This document shows, piece after piece, positions 25,834 through 33,712 of a stretch of 64,000 nt of DNA. The notes under the pieces are model-generated. The model had not been told where the DNA came from and ran no database searches. It saw only the letters and a program-made list of their open reading frames with translations. Both the position numbers and the translations under genes were made by a program. Within the stretch, counting starts at the first letter, position 1, and every line of letters starts with the position of its first letter. This DNA comes from an uncultured Eubacteriales bacterium (lineage in GTDB: Bacteria; Bacillota; Clostridia; Oscillospirales; Acutalibacteraceae). Location: assembly GCA_934463035.1 (NCBI GenBank), contig CAKSIG010000002.1, positions 186,001 through 250,000 on the forward strand, read 5' to 3'.

Positions 25834-28458
25834 ATGGGATTTTCATACTCAAAACTTACTACCCTTAAACCGCAGAAGGAGCGCAGGCTTTCAACTTTTT
25901 TGATTGCGCTGTTCGTTTCGGCGGCGTTTTTTGTGCCGTATATTATTTCGGGACACGGATATTTTACCTTTTACGGTGATTTCAACGTTCAGCAGATCCC
26001 GTTCTATCAGCAATGCCACGCGGCGATAAAAAGCGGAAATATCCGTTGGAGCTGGCTTACCGACCTTGGCGCTAACTTCATCGGGTCTTACAGCTTTTAT
26101 CTGCTCGGCAGTCCGTTTTTCTGGCTGACAATACCTTTCCCGAATTGGATGGTGCCGTATCTTATGGGGCCGCTCCTTATTCTTAAATTTGCCTGCGCGG
26201 CGTTCACGGCATATGTTTATATCAGACGGTTTACAAAAACTCCCGCCGCGGCTCAATTGGGCGGTCTTCTGTATGCTTTTTCGGGATTTTCCGTTTACAA
26301 CATCTTCTTTAACCACTTCCACGAGGCGATAATCTACTTTCCGCTTTTGCTTTTGTCGCTGGAACTGCTCTTGACCGAAAACAAACGCGGACTGTTTGCG
26401 ATAACCGTCGCATTGTGCGCCGTTTCAAACTATTTCTTCTTTGTGGGAATGGCGGTTTTCACAGTTATTTACTACTTTGTAAGGGTTTTCTCGCACGCTC
26501 TGAAATTCAAGCTTTCAAGGTTTGTTGTCCTTGTGTTCGAGGCTCTGCTCGGCGTGGGTATCGCTATGTTTATACTGCTGCCGTCTGCGCTTGCTATACT
26601 TGACAACAGCCGCGTTTCAAACTTACAATTCGGTTGGAACGCAATTATGTACGGCAAGGAGCAGATATACCTCAACGTTATCGAATGTTTCTTCTTCCCG
26701 CCCGATATTCCCGCAAGACCCGTTTTCTTCCCCAACGCCGATGTAAAGTGGTCGTCGCTCGGCGGCTGGCTGCCCGTTTTCAGTATGGTCGGCGTGTTTA
26801 CGTGGTTCATATACAAAAAAGGCACGTGGCTCAAACGTGTAATGGGTATCTGCATATTTATGGCGATGGTTCCCGTTCTCAACAGCGCGTTCTACGCCTT
26901 TAACAGCTCTTATTATGCGCGCTGGTTCTATATGCCTATTCTTATGATGTGTCTTGCTACGGTTATGCTGACCGAGGACAGCGAGGTTGACTGGACAAGC
27001 GGATTTAGGTGGACGCTCGGCATAACTCTTGCTTTCACACTGACAATAGGACTGTATCCGCAAAAGGATACCGACGGCAATATCACCTACGGCCTTTACA
27101 CGCAGGACAGCAGTAATATGTATAAACTGCGTTTCTGGCTCACCTGCCTTATAGCGATAATCAGCCTTATCGTGCTGTATTTACTGCTGGGGCTTGTTAA
27201 GTCCAAGCGCAAGGAGTTCTACACCGCGTCTATCGCCTGCGTCTGCATAGTTTCGGTGATATACGGCAACGTGTTTATATCCGAGGGACGTTCGCACTCA
27301 TACGAGATCGACTCGGTTATGATAGACCAGCTTATAGAGGGCAGCGTTGACCTTAAAGACAGCGACAAATACCGTGTAGACGTTTACGATGGGGTGGACA
27401 ATACCTCAATGTATTTAGGTCTGCCGGGAATAAACGCTTTCCATTCGGTAGTGCCTGCCTCTATTATGGAGTTTTACAAATACGTCGGCGAAAAGCGCGA
27501 CGTCGGAAGCCGACCCGAAACCGACAACTATGCGCTCCGCCCCCTGCTCTCGGTTAAATATCTGCTCAACCGAACAGGCGGAAAGAGCTTTGTTGACGAA
27601 GACGGCGAAACTGTAATGCCGGGTTACAGCTACGTTAAAACAAGCGGCGGTTATTATATTTATGAAAACGCAAATTATATACCCTACGGTTTTTCATACG
27701 ATTACTATATGAGCACCGAATTTTGCGACGGCTACAATGCCGACAACCGCGCGGCTTTAATGCTTAAAGCAATGCTGCTTTCCGACGAGCAGATAGAAAA
27801 ATACGGTTATATGTTCGAGGGCAATATCGACACGCTTTCAGGCTCCGCCGCAAATTCCGAGACGAAAACGACCCTGTCGTTTTCAAAATACGCCGTAGCT
27901 TACGACTGCGCCGAGCGCGCCAAAACAAGCGCCGATTCGTTTGAGACCGACAACAAAGGCTTTACCGCAAAGGTAACGCGCGACAGCGACTCGCTCGTGT
28001 TCTTCTCGGTTCCATACGACGAGGGTTGGACCGCAACGGTAAACGGCAAATCGGTCGATATTGAAAAAGTAAACGTCGGATTTATGGCGGTCAAGGTTGA
28101 AAAGGGCGCAAGCACGATACGCTTTGACTATAACACCCCGGGGCTTTATTACGGCGTGCTGATTTCTGCGGCGAGCGTGCTTTTATACATTCTTTACCTG
28201 CTGTCGTCGCGTATGTGGATAAAAAATCACCCTGCCGAGACCGAATATCCCGAGGGCGATATACTGCTTGAAAAATGGCGCGAGGACGACGAAAATCAGG
28301 CGTATATCGAGCTTACCTTTGACGAAAACGCGCTTTCAAAGCCGAGCATACTTGACGATGATACGGATTTTGAAATTCCGCATATAGACAGCGGTTTTAA
28401 CGGCGGCTTTAAAATAAACCCCGACGCGCTTGACGATAAGGACGATAATGCGAATTGA
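25834..28458 (+). CDS. YfhO-family GT-C membrane glycosyltransferase
   Basis: An 874-residue polytopic protein of the YfhO family. About twelve or thirteen membrane helices lie between residues 18 and 490 and one more near residue 780, with a large extracytoplasmic region between them. The first loop carries GDFNVQQIPFYQQ, with an acidic residue where GT-C enzymes hold the catalytic Asp. In Bacillus and Listeria, YfhO works with a CsbB/GtcA-type lipid carrier system to glycosylate teichoic acid. GtrA and GtrB homologues lie at 33.3-34.7 kb in this window. I chose ATG 25834 because AAAGGA is well spaced to it. The C-terminal tail (from about 800) is acidic and cytoplasmic. Confidence 0.87.
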   Translation: MGFSYSKLTTLKPQKERRLSTFLIALFVSAAFFVPYIISGHGYFTFYGDFNVQQIPFYQQCHAAIKSGNIRWSWLTDLGANFIGSYSFYLLGSPFFWLTIPFPNWMVPYLMGPLLILKFACAAFTAYVYIRRFTKTPAAAQLGGLLYAFSGFSVYNIFFNHFHEAIIYFPLLLLSLELLLTENKRGLFAITVALCAVSNYFFFVGMAVFTVIYYFVRVFSHALKFKLSRFVVLVFEALLGVGIAMFILLPSALAILDNSRVSNLQFGWNAIMYGKEQIYLNVIECFFFPPDIPARPVFFPNADVKWSSLGGWLPVFSMVGVFTWFIYKKGTWLKRVMGICIFMAMVPVLNSAFYAFNSSYYARWFYMPILMMCLATVMLTEDSEVDWTSGFRWTLGITLAFTLTIGLYPQKDTDGNITYGLYTQDSSNMYKLRFWLTCLIAIISLIVLYLLLGLVKSKRKEFYTASIACVCIVSVIYGNVFISEGRSHSYEIDSVMIDQLIEGSVDLKDSDKYRVDVYDGVDNTSMYLGLPGINAFHSVVPASIMEFYKYVGEKRDVGSRPETDNYALRPLLSVKYLLNRTGGKSFVDEDGETVMPGYSYVKTSGGYYIYENANYIPYGFSYDYYMSTEFCDGYNADNRAALMLKAMLLSDEQIEKYGYMFEGNIDTLSGSAANSETKTTLSFSKYAVAYDCAERAKTSADSFETDNKGFTAKVTRDSDSLVFFSVPYDEGWTATVNGKSVDIEKVNVGFMAVKVEKGASTIRFDYNTPGLYYGVLISAASVLLYILYLLSSRMWIKNHPAETEYPEGDILLEKWREDDENQAYIELTFDENALSKPSILDDDTDFEIPHIDSGFNGGFKINPDALDDKDDNAN

Positions 28459-28490
28459 AATTGAAAATTGAAAATTTATAATTGAAAATT
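28452..28490 (+). repeat. ATTGAAA heptamer array
   Basis: Imperfect 7-bp units AATTGAA, ATTGAAA, ATTGAAA, ATTTATA, ATTGAAA, ATTAAAA begin inside the last codons of yfhO and run to 28490. A similar but inverted block lies at 49209-49234. Confidence 0.65.
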
Positions 28491-28638
28491 AAAATAAATT
28501 AGAGTTTAGCGGAACAAATAGGCTCACCTCTTTTCATAGAGGTGAGCCTTCTAACATCTAACGTCTAAAATCTAATTTCTAAATTGAGGGAGCCAACAAA
28601 TTTTTCAATTTTATCTCCGCTAAACTCTAATTTATTTT
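28491..28638. repeat. Solo repeat unit C and a degenerate inverted partner
   Basis: A 22-bp perfect inverted repeat (28491-28512 with 28617-28638, core CTCTAATTTATTTT) brackets this segment. Inside are the hairpin AGGCTCACCTCT / AGAGGTGAGCCT (28520-28531 with 28538-28549), then reversed heptamers TCTAACA, TCTAACG, TCTAAAA, TCTAATT, TCTAAAT to 28584, then a damaged half hairpin (GGGAGCC). The left part equals the 3' untranslated region of the 103-residue gene at 47972 without its gene. Confidence 0.8.
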
Positions 28639-28943
28639 TTTCTGTTAAGTTCCTTTGTTCTTTTTTCTATTTCTCTTGATAAATTTATCCCCGCTATAAA
28701 GCCCATTTGAAAATATGTTTCTCTTACAACAATTTCTCGGCTTGCTATTTCATTGGAAACGGCTTCCCGTTCCTTTTCGTCTTCAAAACGTTCGTCTAAA
28801 AATGCTTCTGTCTGCTTTTCCATATCCATTATAGCAGTCGCAAAATCCAAATCCTTGCTTTCTACTAACAGTTCGCCGCATCCCGTAAGAAAATTGCCTA
28901 TTTCCGATAATTTACACCTTTTCATCATATTAGAAAATTCCAT
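28632..28943 (-). CDS. Unknown 103-residue protein (paralogue 1)
   Basis: A 103-residue, highly charged, mostly helical protein with no recognised domain. Landmarks are VESKDLDFATAIMDME, FEDEKEREAVS and ETYFQMGFIAGINLSREIE. By my alignment it is about three quarters identical to the protein at 47972-48283, with the same length and identical C-terminus (KELNRKK). GGGGGA precedes ATG 28943. The stop codon lies in the repeat tail. It is followed upstream by a 71-residue gene and an XRE gene on the same strand. Confidence 0.8.
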   Translation of the reverse strand: MEFSNMMKRCKLSEIGNFLTGCGELLVESKDLDFATAIMDMEKQTEAFLDERFEDEKEREAVSNEIASREIVVRETYFQMGFIAGINLSREIEKRTKELNRKK

Positions 28944-28963
28944 ATTAATATCCCCCTATATTT

Positions 28964-29179
28964 CTAACCGTATTTTCTTTCACTTACCATTGCAGCGATT
29001 TTTTCAATTACCACATCAATCGTCGGTTCTTTTTTATTCGGGGCAATTTCGTCCCAAAAAGTTTTTGCTTCATAATCATTGCTTTCCATTGCCGTTTTTA
29101 TGGCTTTTTGAATTTCTTTTTTCACTTCCCGTTTAGTTGTTCTGTTTTGTTTAGCTATTCTTTCTATAATGTCATTCAT
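28964..29179 (-). CDS. Small helical protein, possibly Spo0A-C-like
   Basis: A 71-residue protein: DIIERIAKQNRTTKREVKKE, then AIKTAMESNDYEAKTFWDEI and PTIDVVIEKIAAMV. Similar small proteins in Clostridia are often matched to the Spo0A C-terminal DNA-binding fold. That link is from memory and weak here. AAGGGGG precedes ATG 29179. It lies between the XRE gene and the 103-residue gene and may form an operon with the latter. Function unknown. Confidence 0.65.
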   Translation of the reverse strand: MNDIIERIAKQNRTTKREVKKEIQKAIKTAMESNDYEAKTFWDEIAPNKKEPTIDVVIEKIAAMVSERKYG

Positions 29180-29273
29180 TTTAACATCCCCCTTGATTGA
29201 TAGTCATTATCTATAACCGACAGTTGTTATTGTACCATATATCTAATGTCGAAACGTGTCAAACCGTGTCAAT

Positions 29274-29314
29274 ACACAAAAAATAAAACCCGCTGTTTAC
29301 TTTTTACAGCGGGT
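29274..29314 (-). terminator. Terminator of the 29.3-kb XRE gene
   Basis: Read on the minus strand, ACCCGCTGT pairs with ACAGCGGGT (29288-29314), followed by TTTATTTTTTG. It begins 20 bp past the XRE stop, so that gene is a separate transcript from the two small genes to its left. Confidence 0.85.
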
Positions 29315-29333
29315 GCTCAATATTTGCAACTAT

Positions 29334-29657
29334 TTATTTTGATTGTTTTATAAGCGTATCCAAGACCTCGTAAATTCTATTTCTGTCGTTGGGAGTAAGT
29401 TTTTCAAGTTTCTCATTCAACATAGAATTTTTAACTACATAACCTACATTCAAAACGTCGCTTAAAACCATATCAGCGGATACATTCAGCGCATTTAATA
29501 TTTTGATAAACGTTTCAAGTGATGGTGTTTTTTCGTCTCGTTCAACCATTCCAATATAATTTGAAGTCAATCCGGTCTTCTCTGCCAAATCCTCCTGCCG
29601 TAATTTTCTCATAATACGATATTTTCTAATATTTTTACCGATTGCAAAAGATTTCAT
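29334..29657 (-). CDS. XRE-family transcriptional regulator
   Basis: A 107-residue regulator. The N-terminal HTH covers residues 8-62 (IRKYRIMRKLRQEDLAEKTG, TSNYIGMVERDEKTPS, LETFIKILNALNVSADMVL). A short helical tail ends LTPNDRNRIYEVLDTLIKQ, a common dimerisation tail in such repressors. It is the first gene of the 28.6-29.7 kb island. Upstream (29680-29700) is a near-palindromic A/T-rich stretch that could be its operator. Confidence 0.9.
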   Translation of the reverse strand: MKSFAIGKNIRKYRIMRKLRQEDLAEKTGLTSNYIGMVERDEKTPSLETFIKILNALNVSADMVLSDVLNVGYVVKNSMLNEKLEKLTPNDRNRIYEVLDTLIKQSK

Positions 29658-29780
29658 TTTTCAACCACCAAGTATGTTTCTATAACTAATAGTATAAGTT
29701 GAAATTTTAAATATATAAATAAACTATACGGAAGTTATACCAACCATTAGTGATGATTTGACTTATTTTTTGTAAAAAAC

Positions 29781-29815
29781 AGGCAATCCCAAATGGGATT
29801 GCCCGTTAATATATC
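29781..29815. repeat. Hairpin duplicate of the lysS terminator
   Basis: GGCAATCCC / GGGATTGCC around AAAT, then CGTTAATATAT. It matches the hairpin at 31219-31255 at nearly every position, in the same orientation. The two copies bracket the toxin locus and the EFR1 gene. Confidence 0.75.
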
Positions 29816-29840
29816 TGTTTAACAACTTATAAATTATCGG

Positions 29841-29868
29841 TTGACAAACTAATAAAATTTGCTATAAT
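29841..29868 (+). promoter_or_regulatory. Antisense RNA promoter, 30-kb toxin locus
   Basis: TTGACA (29841-29846), 16 bp and TATAAT (29863-29868). The 57.7-kb locus has the same hexamers with the same 16-bp spacing. Confidence 0.8.
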
Positions 29869-29874
29869 ATAATC

Positions 29875-29958
29875 AGAGAGACTACCGATAGACGGTTAGT
29901 CTTAGATTTGGTTAAAGAAACAACCGCACTTTTGGCGAGGGGCGGTTATTTCTTTTTT
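29875..29958 (+). ncRNA. Candidate antisense RNA of a type I toxin locus
   Basis: The start is predicted from the promoter above. The 5' part folds as a stem with loop ATAGA (ACTACCG / CGGTTAGT). The 3' part ends in AACCGC / GCGGTT (29922-29947) and a T-rich tract to 29958. Its terminator overlaps the last codons of the hydrophobic peptide frame on the other strand. An equivalent RNA is predicted at 57.64-57.72 kb. Confidence 0.65.
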
Positions 29959-30033
29959 GTTATGTCAATAACAAGTGCTATAATTGCTACAACAAGTGAG
30001 CCAAAAAGGAACAATGTCTCGTAAAGTAACCAT
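29946..30033 (-). pseudogene. Frameshifted small hydrophobic toxin-like peptide
   Basis: The ATG at 30033 is preceded by GGAGGGG in a hairpin (CCCTCC/GGAGGG) that would hide the ribosome site. The ATG frame reads MVTLRDIVP and then ends early. The +1 frame reads LFGSLVVAIIALVIDITKKK and a stop, a classic one-helix holin-like toxin ending in lysines. Removing a single C at the join restores one 28-residue peptide. It is either a decayed gene or one needing a frameshift. The homologous locus at 57.6 kb has an intact frame. Confidence 0.6.
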
Positions 30034-30134
30034 TGGCACCCCTCCTTTCCGGAGGGAAAAAGTGCCCCTCCTATAAAGAAAGGGCTAACCGCCTACCGTT
30101 ATGATAGCCTCTAAGGGTGCAAAGCACCGTTGAT

Positions 30135-30163
30135 ATGATACTACTTTCGACAGTATTTGTCAA
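30135..30163 (-). promoter_or_regulatory. Promoter of the 30-kb toxin mRNA
   Basis: On the minus strand TTGACA (30158-30163), 17 bp and TATCAT (30135-30140), about 100 bp ahead of the peptide ATG. The long structured leader is typical of type I toxin mRNAs. Confidence 0.7.
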
Positions 30164-30340
30164 TCGTATATTAAACCTTAGAAGCCGCTTACATTTGTGT
30201 GCCGATTGTATAAATTGGTGTAAGTTTTGGTGTAAACCCTGAAACAAGTCAAATTATAAAGAGTTATAAAAAATTATGAACGCTTAGAGTATATGAAGTT
30301 TTGGCTTTATCTTGTAGTTTGCGAATATCTATATAAATAG
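30164..30340. other. Non-coding, no gene seen
   Basis: A/T-rich sequence between the toxin promoter and the EFR1 terminator. The only pattern seen is the word GGTGTAA twice, about 13 bp apart, near 30217-30236. I see no supported ORF. Confidence 0.5.
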
Positions 30341-30382
30341 AAAAAGCCCTTTGAAAAAAGGATTTCTCCTCTCTCAAAGGGC
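30341..30382 (-). terminator. Terminator of the EFR1 gene
   Basis: GCCCTTTGA (30346-30354) and TCAAAGGGC (30374-30382) pair. On the minus strand the hairpin is followed by TTTTTC. Confidence 0.82.
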
Positions 30383-30408
30383 AAATTGACACACTAAAAT
30401 TTTACAAA

Positions 30409-31167
30409 TTATCTAATCTTTAACTGCTCAAAATGATAACGCGGTTTTCCGATACTCTTTTTACCATACTCTATTGCTTCTGTGGGACAATAGCAAATAC
30501 ATGCCATGCAATGAGTGCATTGATTTCCCCATATCGGCTTGCCGTTTTCAAGTGTAATGTTGTTCATCGGGCAGTTTTTAACACATTGACCGCATCCGAT
30601 ACAGGTATCATCTGCCTGAAATGCAGCAGCTTTCACAAAGAACTGATAAAAAATAGGATTTACCGGACCACTCATGAAACGGTCATAGAGATTGTTTCGT
30701 GGTACAGGAAAAGGGTGTTCTGTCTTAATACAGGCAATGGTGTCCATAATAGCAGGCTCAGCATTCTTTACAATTTTTCTTGCTTCCTCTGCTTGGGGTG
30801 CACCGAACATGGCAATATAGTTTTCCGGCATAAGAATTTGAGATGTGCCCATATAGCATAAGTGCTTTTGCTCAGCAAGACTACGATTATATTTTGACGC
30901 ATTGCCAATTTCACCGCCGCAGTTCATAACAAACCAAATACGTTTTGCAAAAAGCAAGTCCGTTTTGGAAAGCCAATCCGACACAATTCGGGGGATACGC
31001 CACGCATAAGTCGGAGTTACAACGATTACATTATCACCTGTTTTTATTGGTGAATAATCCGTTGCCTTGATTTTTGCATTTACGTCTACAATTTTGTCCT
31101 GCAATTCATCTGCAATTCGCCTTGCTATATAACGGCTGTTGCCTGTTCCTGAAAAGCACAAAATCAT
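30409..31167 (-). CDS. EFR1-type flavodoxin/ferredoxin protein
   Basis: A 252-residue electron-transfer protein. The N-terminus is a flavodoxin-like FMN fold (MILCFSGTGNSRYIARRIAD, PTYAWRIPRIVSDWL). The C-terminus has two 4Fe-4S clusters, CIGCGQCVKNCPMNNI and CTHCMACICYCPTEAI (about residues 190-235). It probably shuttles electrons between reduced ferredoxin and flavoenzymes. It stands alone between direct copies of the lysS terminator hairpin, which suggests acquisition together with the toxin locus. Confidence 0.9.
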   Translation of the reverse strand: MILCFSGTGNSRYIARRIADELQDKIVDVNAKIKATDYSPIKTGDNVIVVTPTYAWRIPRIVSDWLSKTDLLFAKRIWFVMNCGGEIGNASKYNRSLAEQKHLCYMGTSQILMPENYIAMFGAPQAEEARKIVKNAEPAIMDTIACIKTEHPFPVPRNNLYDRFMSGPVNPIFYQFFVKAAAFQADDTCIGCGQCVKNCPMNNITLENGKPIWGNQCTHCMACICYCPTEAIEYGKKSIGKPRYHFEQLKIR

Positions 31168-31218
31168 AATGATATTACCTCCACAAATTTTGATTTGTAT
31201 TTCTGTTTGTTTTAAAAA

Positions 31219-31255
31219 TGGGCAATCCCGATTGGGATTGCCCGTTAATATATTA
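31219..31255 (-). terminator. lysS terminator hairpin
   Basis: GGGCAATCCC (31220-31229) and GGGATTGCCC (31234-31243) pair around GATT just past the lysS stop. A T-rich tract follows on the minus strand. It is near-identical to the hairpin at 29781. Confidence 0.78.
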
Positions 31256-31257
31256 TA

Positions 31258-32748
31258 TCAATCAATCGGCTTCATTGTGGGGAACAGGAGGACGTCGCGG
31301 ATAGACGCGCTGTCGGTAAGGAGCATAACAAGGCGGTCAACGCCAAAGCCGAGTCCGCCTGTGGGCGGCATACCGTATTCAAGCGCGGTTACATAGTCGT
31401 AATCCACCTCTGCCTTGCTGTCAGGCTCCTCCGCCTTTTTGGCGGCAACCTGCTTTTCAAAGCGTTCCTTTTGGTCTATCGGGTCGTTAAGCTCCGAGAA
31501 GGCGTTGCCGAACTCGGTAGCGTTTATGAAATATTCAAAACGCTCGGTGAACATTGGATCCTCAGGCTTTCTCTTGGCGAGAGGGCTGTTCTCAACAGGA
31601 TAGTCGTAAATAAAGGTCGGCTGAATGAGCTTGTCCTCAACAAACGCGTCAAAAAGCTCCGCCAAAACGGTGCCCTTTGTTGCGTTTTCGGGTACCTCGA
31701 CGCCCTTTGCCTTAGCGCAGGCACGCGCCTCCTCGTCGGAGTTCCAATCATAATAATCGCAGCCTGAATATTTCTTTACAGCCTCGACCATAGTAAGGCG
31801 TTCCCACTTGCCCATATTAATTTCGATTCCCTGATAGTTTATTATCTTACTGCCGCAAATTTTTTCGGCAAGCATAGTGTTCATTTCTTCAACAAGGTCC
31901 ATCATACCCTTATAATCGGTAAACGCCTGATAAAGCTCGACCGTTGTGAACTCGGGATTATGCTTGGTGTCCATACCCTCGTTTCTGAAAATACGTCCCA
32001 CCTCATAAACGCGGTGCATACCGCCGACAATAAGACGTTTCAGGTACAGCTCGGTTTCAATACGCAGGTACATATCAATATCAAGCGTGTTGTGGTGGGT
32101 CTTGAACGGACGCGCCGCGGCGCCGATTTCAAGCGGAACGAGAATAGGGGTATCCACCTCGGTATATCCCTTTGAGTCAAGATAGTTGCGTATCTCTTTC
32201 AAAATCTGCGAGCGCTTATAAAACGTATCGCGCACTTCGGGATTAACTATAAGGTCAACGTATCTCTGGCGGTATCTTGTATCTGTATCTTTAAGACCGT
32301 GGAACTTTTCGGGCAACGGCAAAAGCGACTTTGAAAGCAGCTTTATAGCCTTTGCGTGTACCGAAATTTCGCCTGTCTGGGTCTTGAAAACAAAGCCCTC
32401 AACGCCGATAATATCGCCGATATCCCACTTTTTGAAAGCGGCATAATCCTCCTCGCCGACATCGTCGCGGCGGACGTAAAGCTGTATCGAGCCGTCGCAA
32501 TCCGCAAAGCCGACAAAGCTCGCCTTACCCATAATTCGGCGTGACATAATCCTGCCCGCGAGCTTTACGGTCTTGCCCTCAAATGCGTCATAATCGCCCT
32601 TTATTACAGCGGAGCTGCTGTCAAAATCGTATTTTGTAATTTCATACGGGTTCTTGCCCGCATCGCACAGTGCGGCGAGCTTTTCACGGCGCACGCGCAG
32701 TATTTCGTTCAGATCCTGCTCGGTATTGCCGTTATTGTTTTGTGCCAT
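31258..32748 (-). CDS. lysS: Lysyl-tRNA synthetase (class II)
   Basis: A 496-residue enzyme that charges tRNA-Lys. An OB-fold anticodon domain occupies residues 50-150 (VKLAGRIMSRRIMGKASFVGF). The class II catalytic core follows with motif 2 FRNEGMDTKHNPEFTTVELY and motif 3 GLGFGVDRLVMLL near the C-terminus. The length is standard. It lies 16 bp downstream of greA on the same strand, a common lysS-greA pairing in Firmicutes. No T-box leader is visible before it. Confidence 0.97.
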   Translation of the reverse strand: MAQNNNGNTEQDLNEILRVRREKLAALCDAGKNPYEITKYDFDSSSAVIKGDYDAFEGKTVKLAGRIMSRRIMGKASFVGFADCDGSIQLYVRRDDVGEEDYAAFKKWDIGDIIGVEGFVFKTQTGEISVHAKAIKLLSKSLLPLPEKFHGLKDTDTRYRQRYVDLIVNPEVRDTFYKRSQILKEIRNYLDSKGYTEVDTPILVPLEIGAAARPFKTHHNTLDIDMYLRIETELYLKRLIVGGMHRVYEVGRIFRNEGMDTKHNPEFTTVELYQAFTDYKGMMDLVEEMNTMLAEKICGSKIINYQGIEINMGKWERLTMVEAVKKYSGCDYYDWNSDEEARACAKAKGVEVPENATKGTVLAELFDAFVEDKLIQPTFIYDYPVENSPLAKRKPEDPMFTERFEYFINATEFGNAFSELNDPIDQKERFEKQVAAKKAEEPDSKAEVDYDYVTALEYGMPPTGGLGFGVDRLVMLLTDSASIRDVLLFPTMKPID

Positions 32749-32764
32749 TTATTTCACTTCCTAT

Positions 32765-33238
32765 TTATTTGGATATTGCGAGAATTTTGAGCTTGAATTC
32801 TCCTCCGGGGGCCTCGACTATTACATCGTCCCCGACCTTTTTGCCGAGAAGCGCCTTGCCGACAGGGGATTCGTCAGAAATAAGACCTCTCCTCGGGTCA
32901 GCCTCGGTCGAACCGACAACGCGGTACTCACATTCTTCATTCTCCGTCTCGTCAAGCACCTTGACCATAGCGCCGACTATAACGGTTTTGCTTTTGCCCT
33001 TAACGTCCTTTATTATTTCAACGTTTTTAAGCATAGCCTCTATCTCAACTATACGGGCTTCAATTTTAGCCTGTTCGTTTTTAGCTTCGTCATACTCACT
33101 GTTTTCGGAAAGGTCGCCGTAGCCTCTTGCAATTTTGATTTTCTCGGCTATATCAGCACGTCCGACGGTTTTGAGATTTTCAAGCTCGTCGTGGAGCTTT
33201 TTAAGTCCTTCATCGGTTACTTTAATAGTTTTTGCCAT
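32765..33238 (-). CDS. greA: Transcription elongation factor GreA
   Basis: A 158-residue protein that rescues backtracked RNA polymerase by stimulating transcript cleavage. The N-terminal coiled coil has the tip acidic pair in ARGYGDLSENSEYDEAKNEQ, and the C-terminal FKBP-like domain has GRNPVG-like ISDESPVGKALLGKKVGD. I start at ATG 33238, which has AAAGGTGG about 9 bases upstream. The in-frame GTG at 33250 overlaps that site. Confidence 0.96.
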   Translation of the reverse strand: MAKTIKVTDEGLKKLHDELENLKTVGRADIAEKIKIARGYGDLSENSEYDEAKNEQAKIEARIVEIEAMLKNVEIIKDVKGKSKTVIVGAMVKVLDETENEECEYRVVGSTEADPRRGLISDESPVGKALLGKKVGDDVIVEAPGGEFKLKILAISK

Positions 33239-33319
33239 AATAAAAACCACCTTTTATCCATATAAAAAATATTATATAATTATTGAACTGTTATGTCAAG
33301 AACAAGCGTTGATAATACG

Positions 33320-33712
33320 CTATTTGCCCTCTTTTTTGTATATCAGGTATTTGCGGACTATGAAATTATATGCAAACACAAGACCCGTAGCGGCAACCTT
33401 TGACGGCATTTCGCTGAATTTAAGCGAATCTACTGCGACCCACATAATGAGCAAATTCATAAGAAGTCCCACTATGCTTGCAAGGTAAACGCTCAAAATC
33501 TCACGCAGAACCGATATGTTGCGCGTCTTAAACACAAGCAGTCTGCCGGCAAGCCAATTCACAAAGGTCGATATTAAATACGAAACCGTGACGGCGGCAA
33601 GATAATAAATCCCGCTTATGTCAAGCAGATAAAACACCGCCCATTCGGTCACGGTGGCAATTCCGCCGACAATAACGTAAAGCGCAAATTCCTTTATATT
33701 ATTTCTGTTCAT
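33320..33712 (-). CDS. GtrA/GtcA-family membrane protein
   Basis: A 130-residue protein with four membrane helices, typical of GtrA/GtcA (FALYVIVGGIATVTEWAVFY, YLISTFVNWLAGRLLVFK). The family is thought to flip undecaprenyl-phosphate-linked sugars across the membrane. The start overlaps the upstream glycosyltransferase by 14 bp, so the two proteins are made together. With YfhO at 25.8 kb it would complete a three-component glycosylation route. Confidence 0.88.
   Translation of the reverse strand: MNRNNIKEFALYVIVGGIATVTEWAVFYLLDISGIYYLAAVTVSYLISTFVNWLAGRLLVFKTRNISVLREILSVYLASIVGLLMNLLIMWVAVDSLKFSEMPSKVAATGLVFAYNFIVRKYLIYKKEGK

Noticed and set aside
30180..30260. Remnant of a tyrosine integrase C-terminus on the minus strand
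   Set aside because: The minus-strand reading LHQNLHQF resembles integrase tails, but no catalytic motif or longer frame supports it.
31258..32760. T-box riboswitch before lysS
   Set aside because: Only 16 bp separate greA and lysS, too short for a T-box leader.
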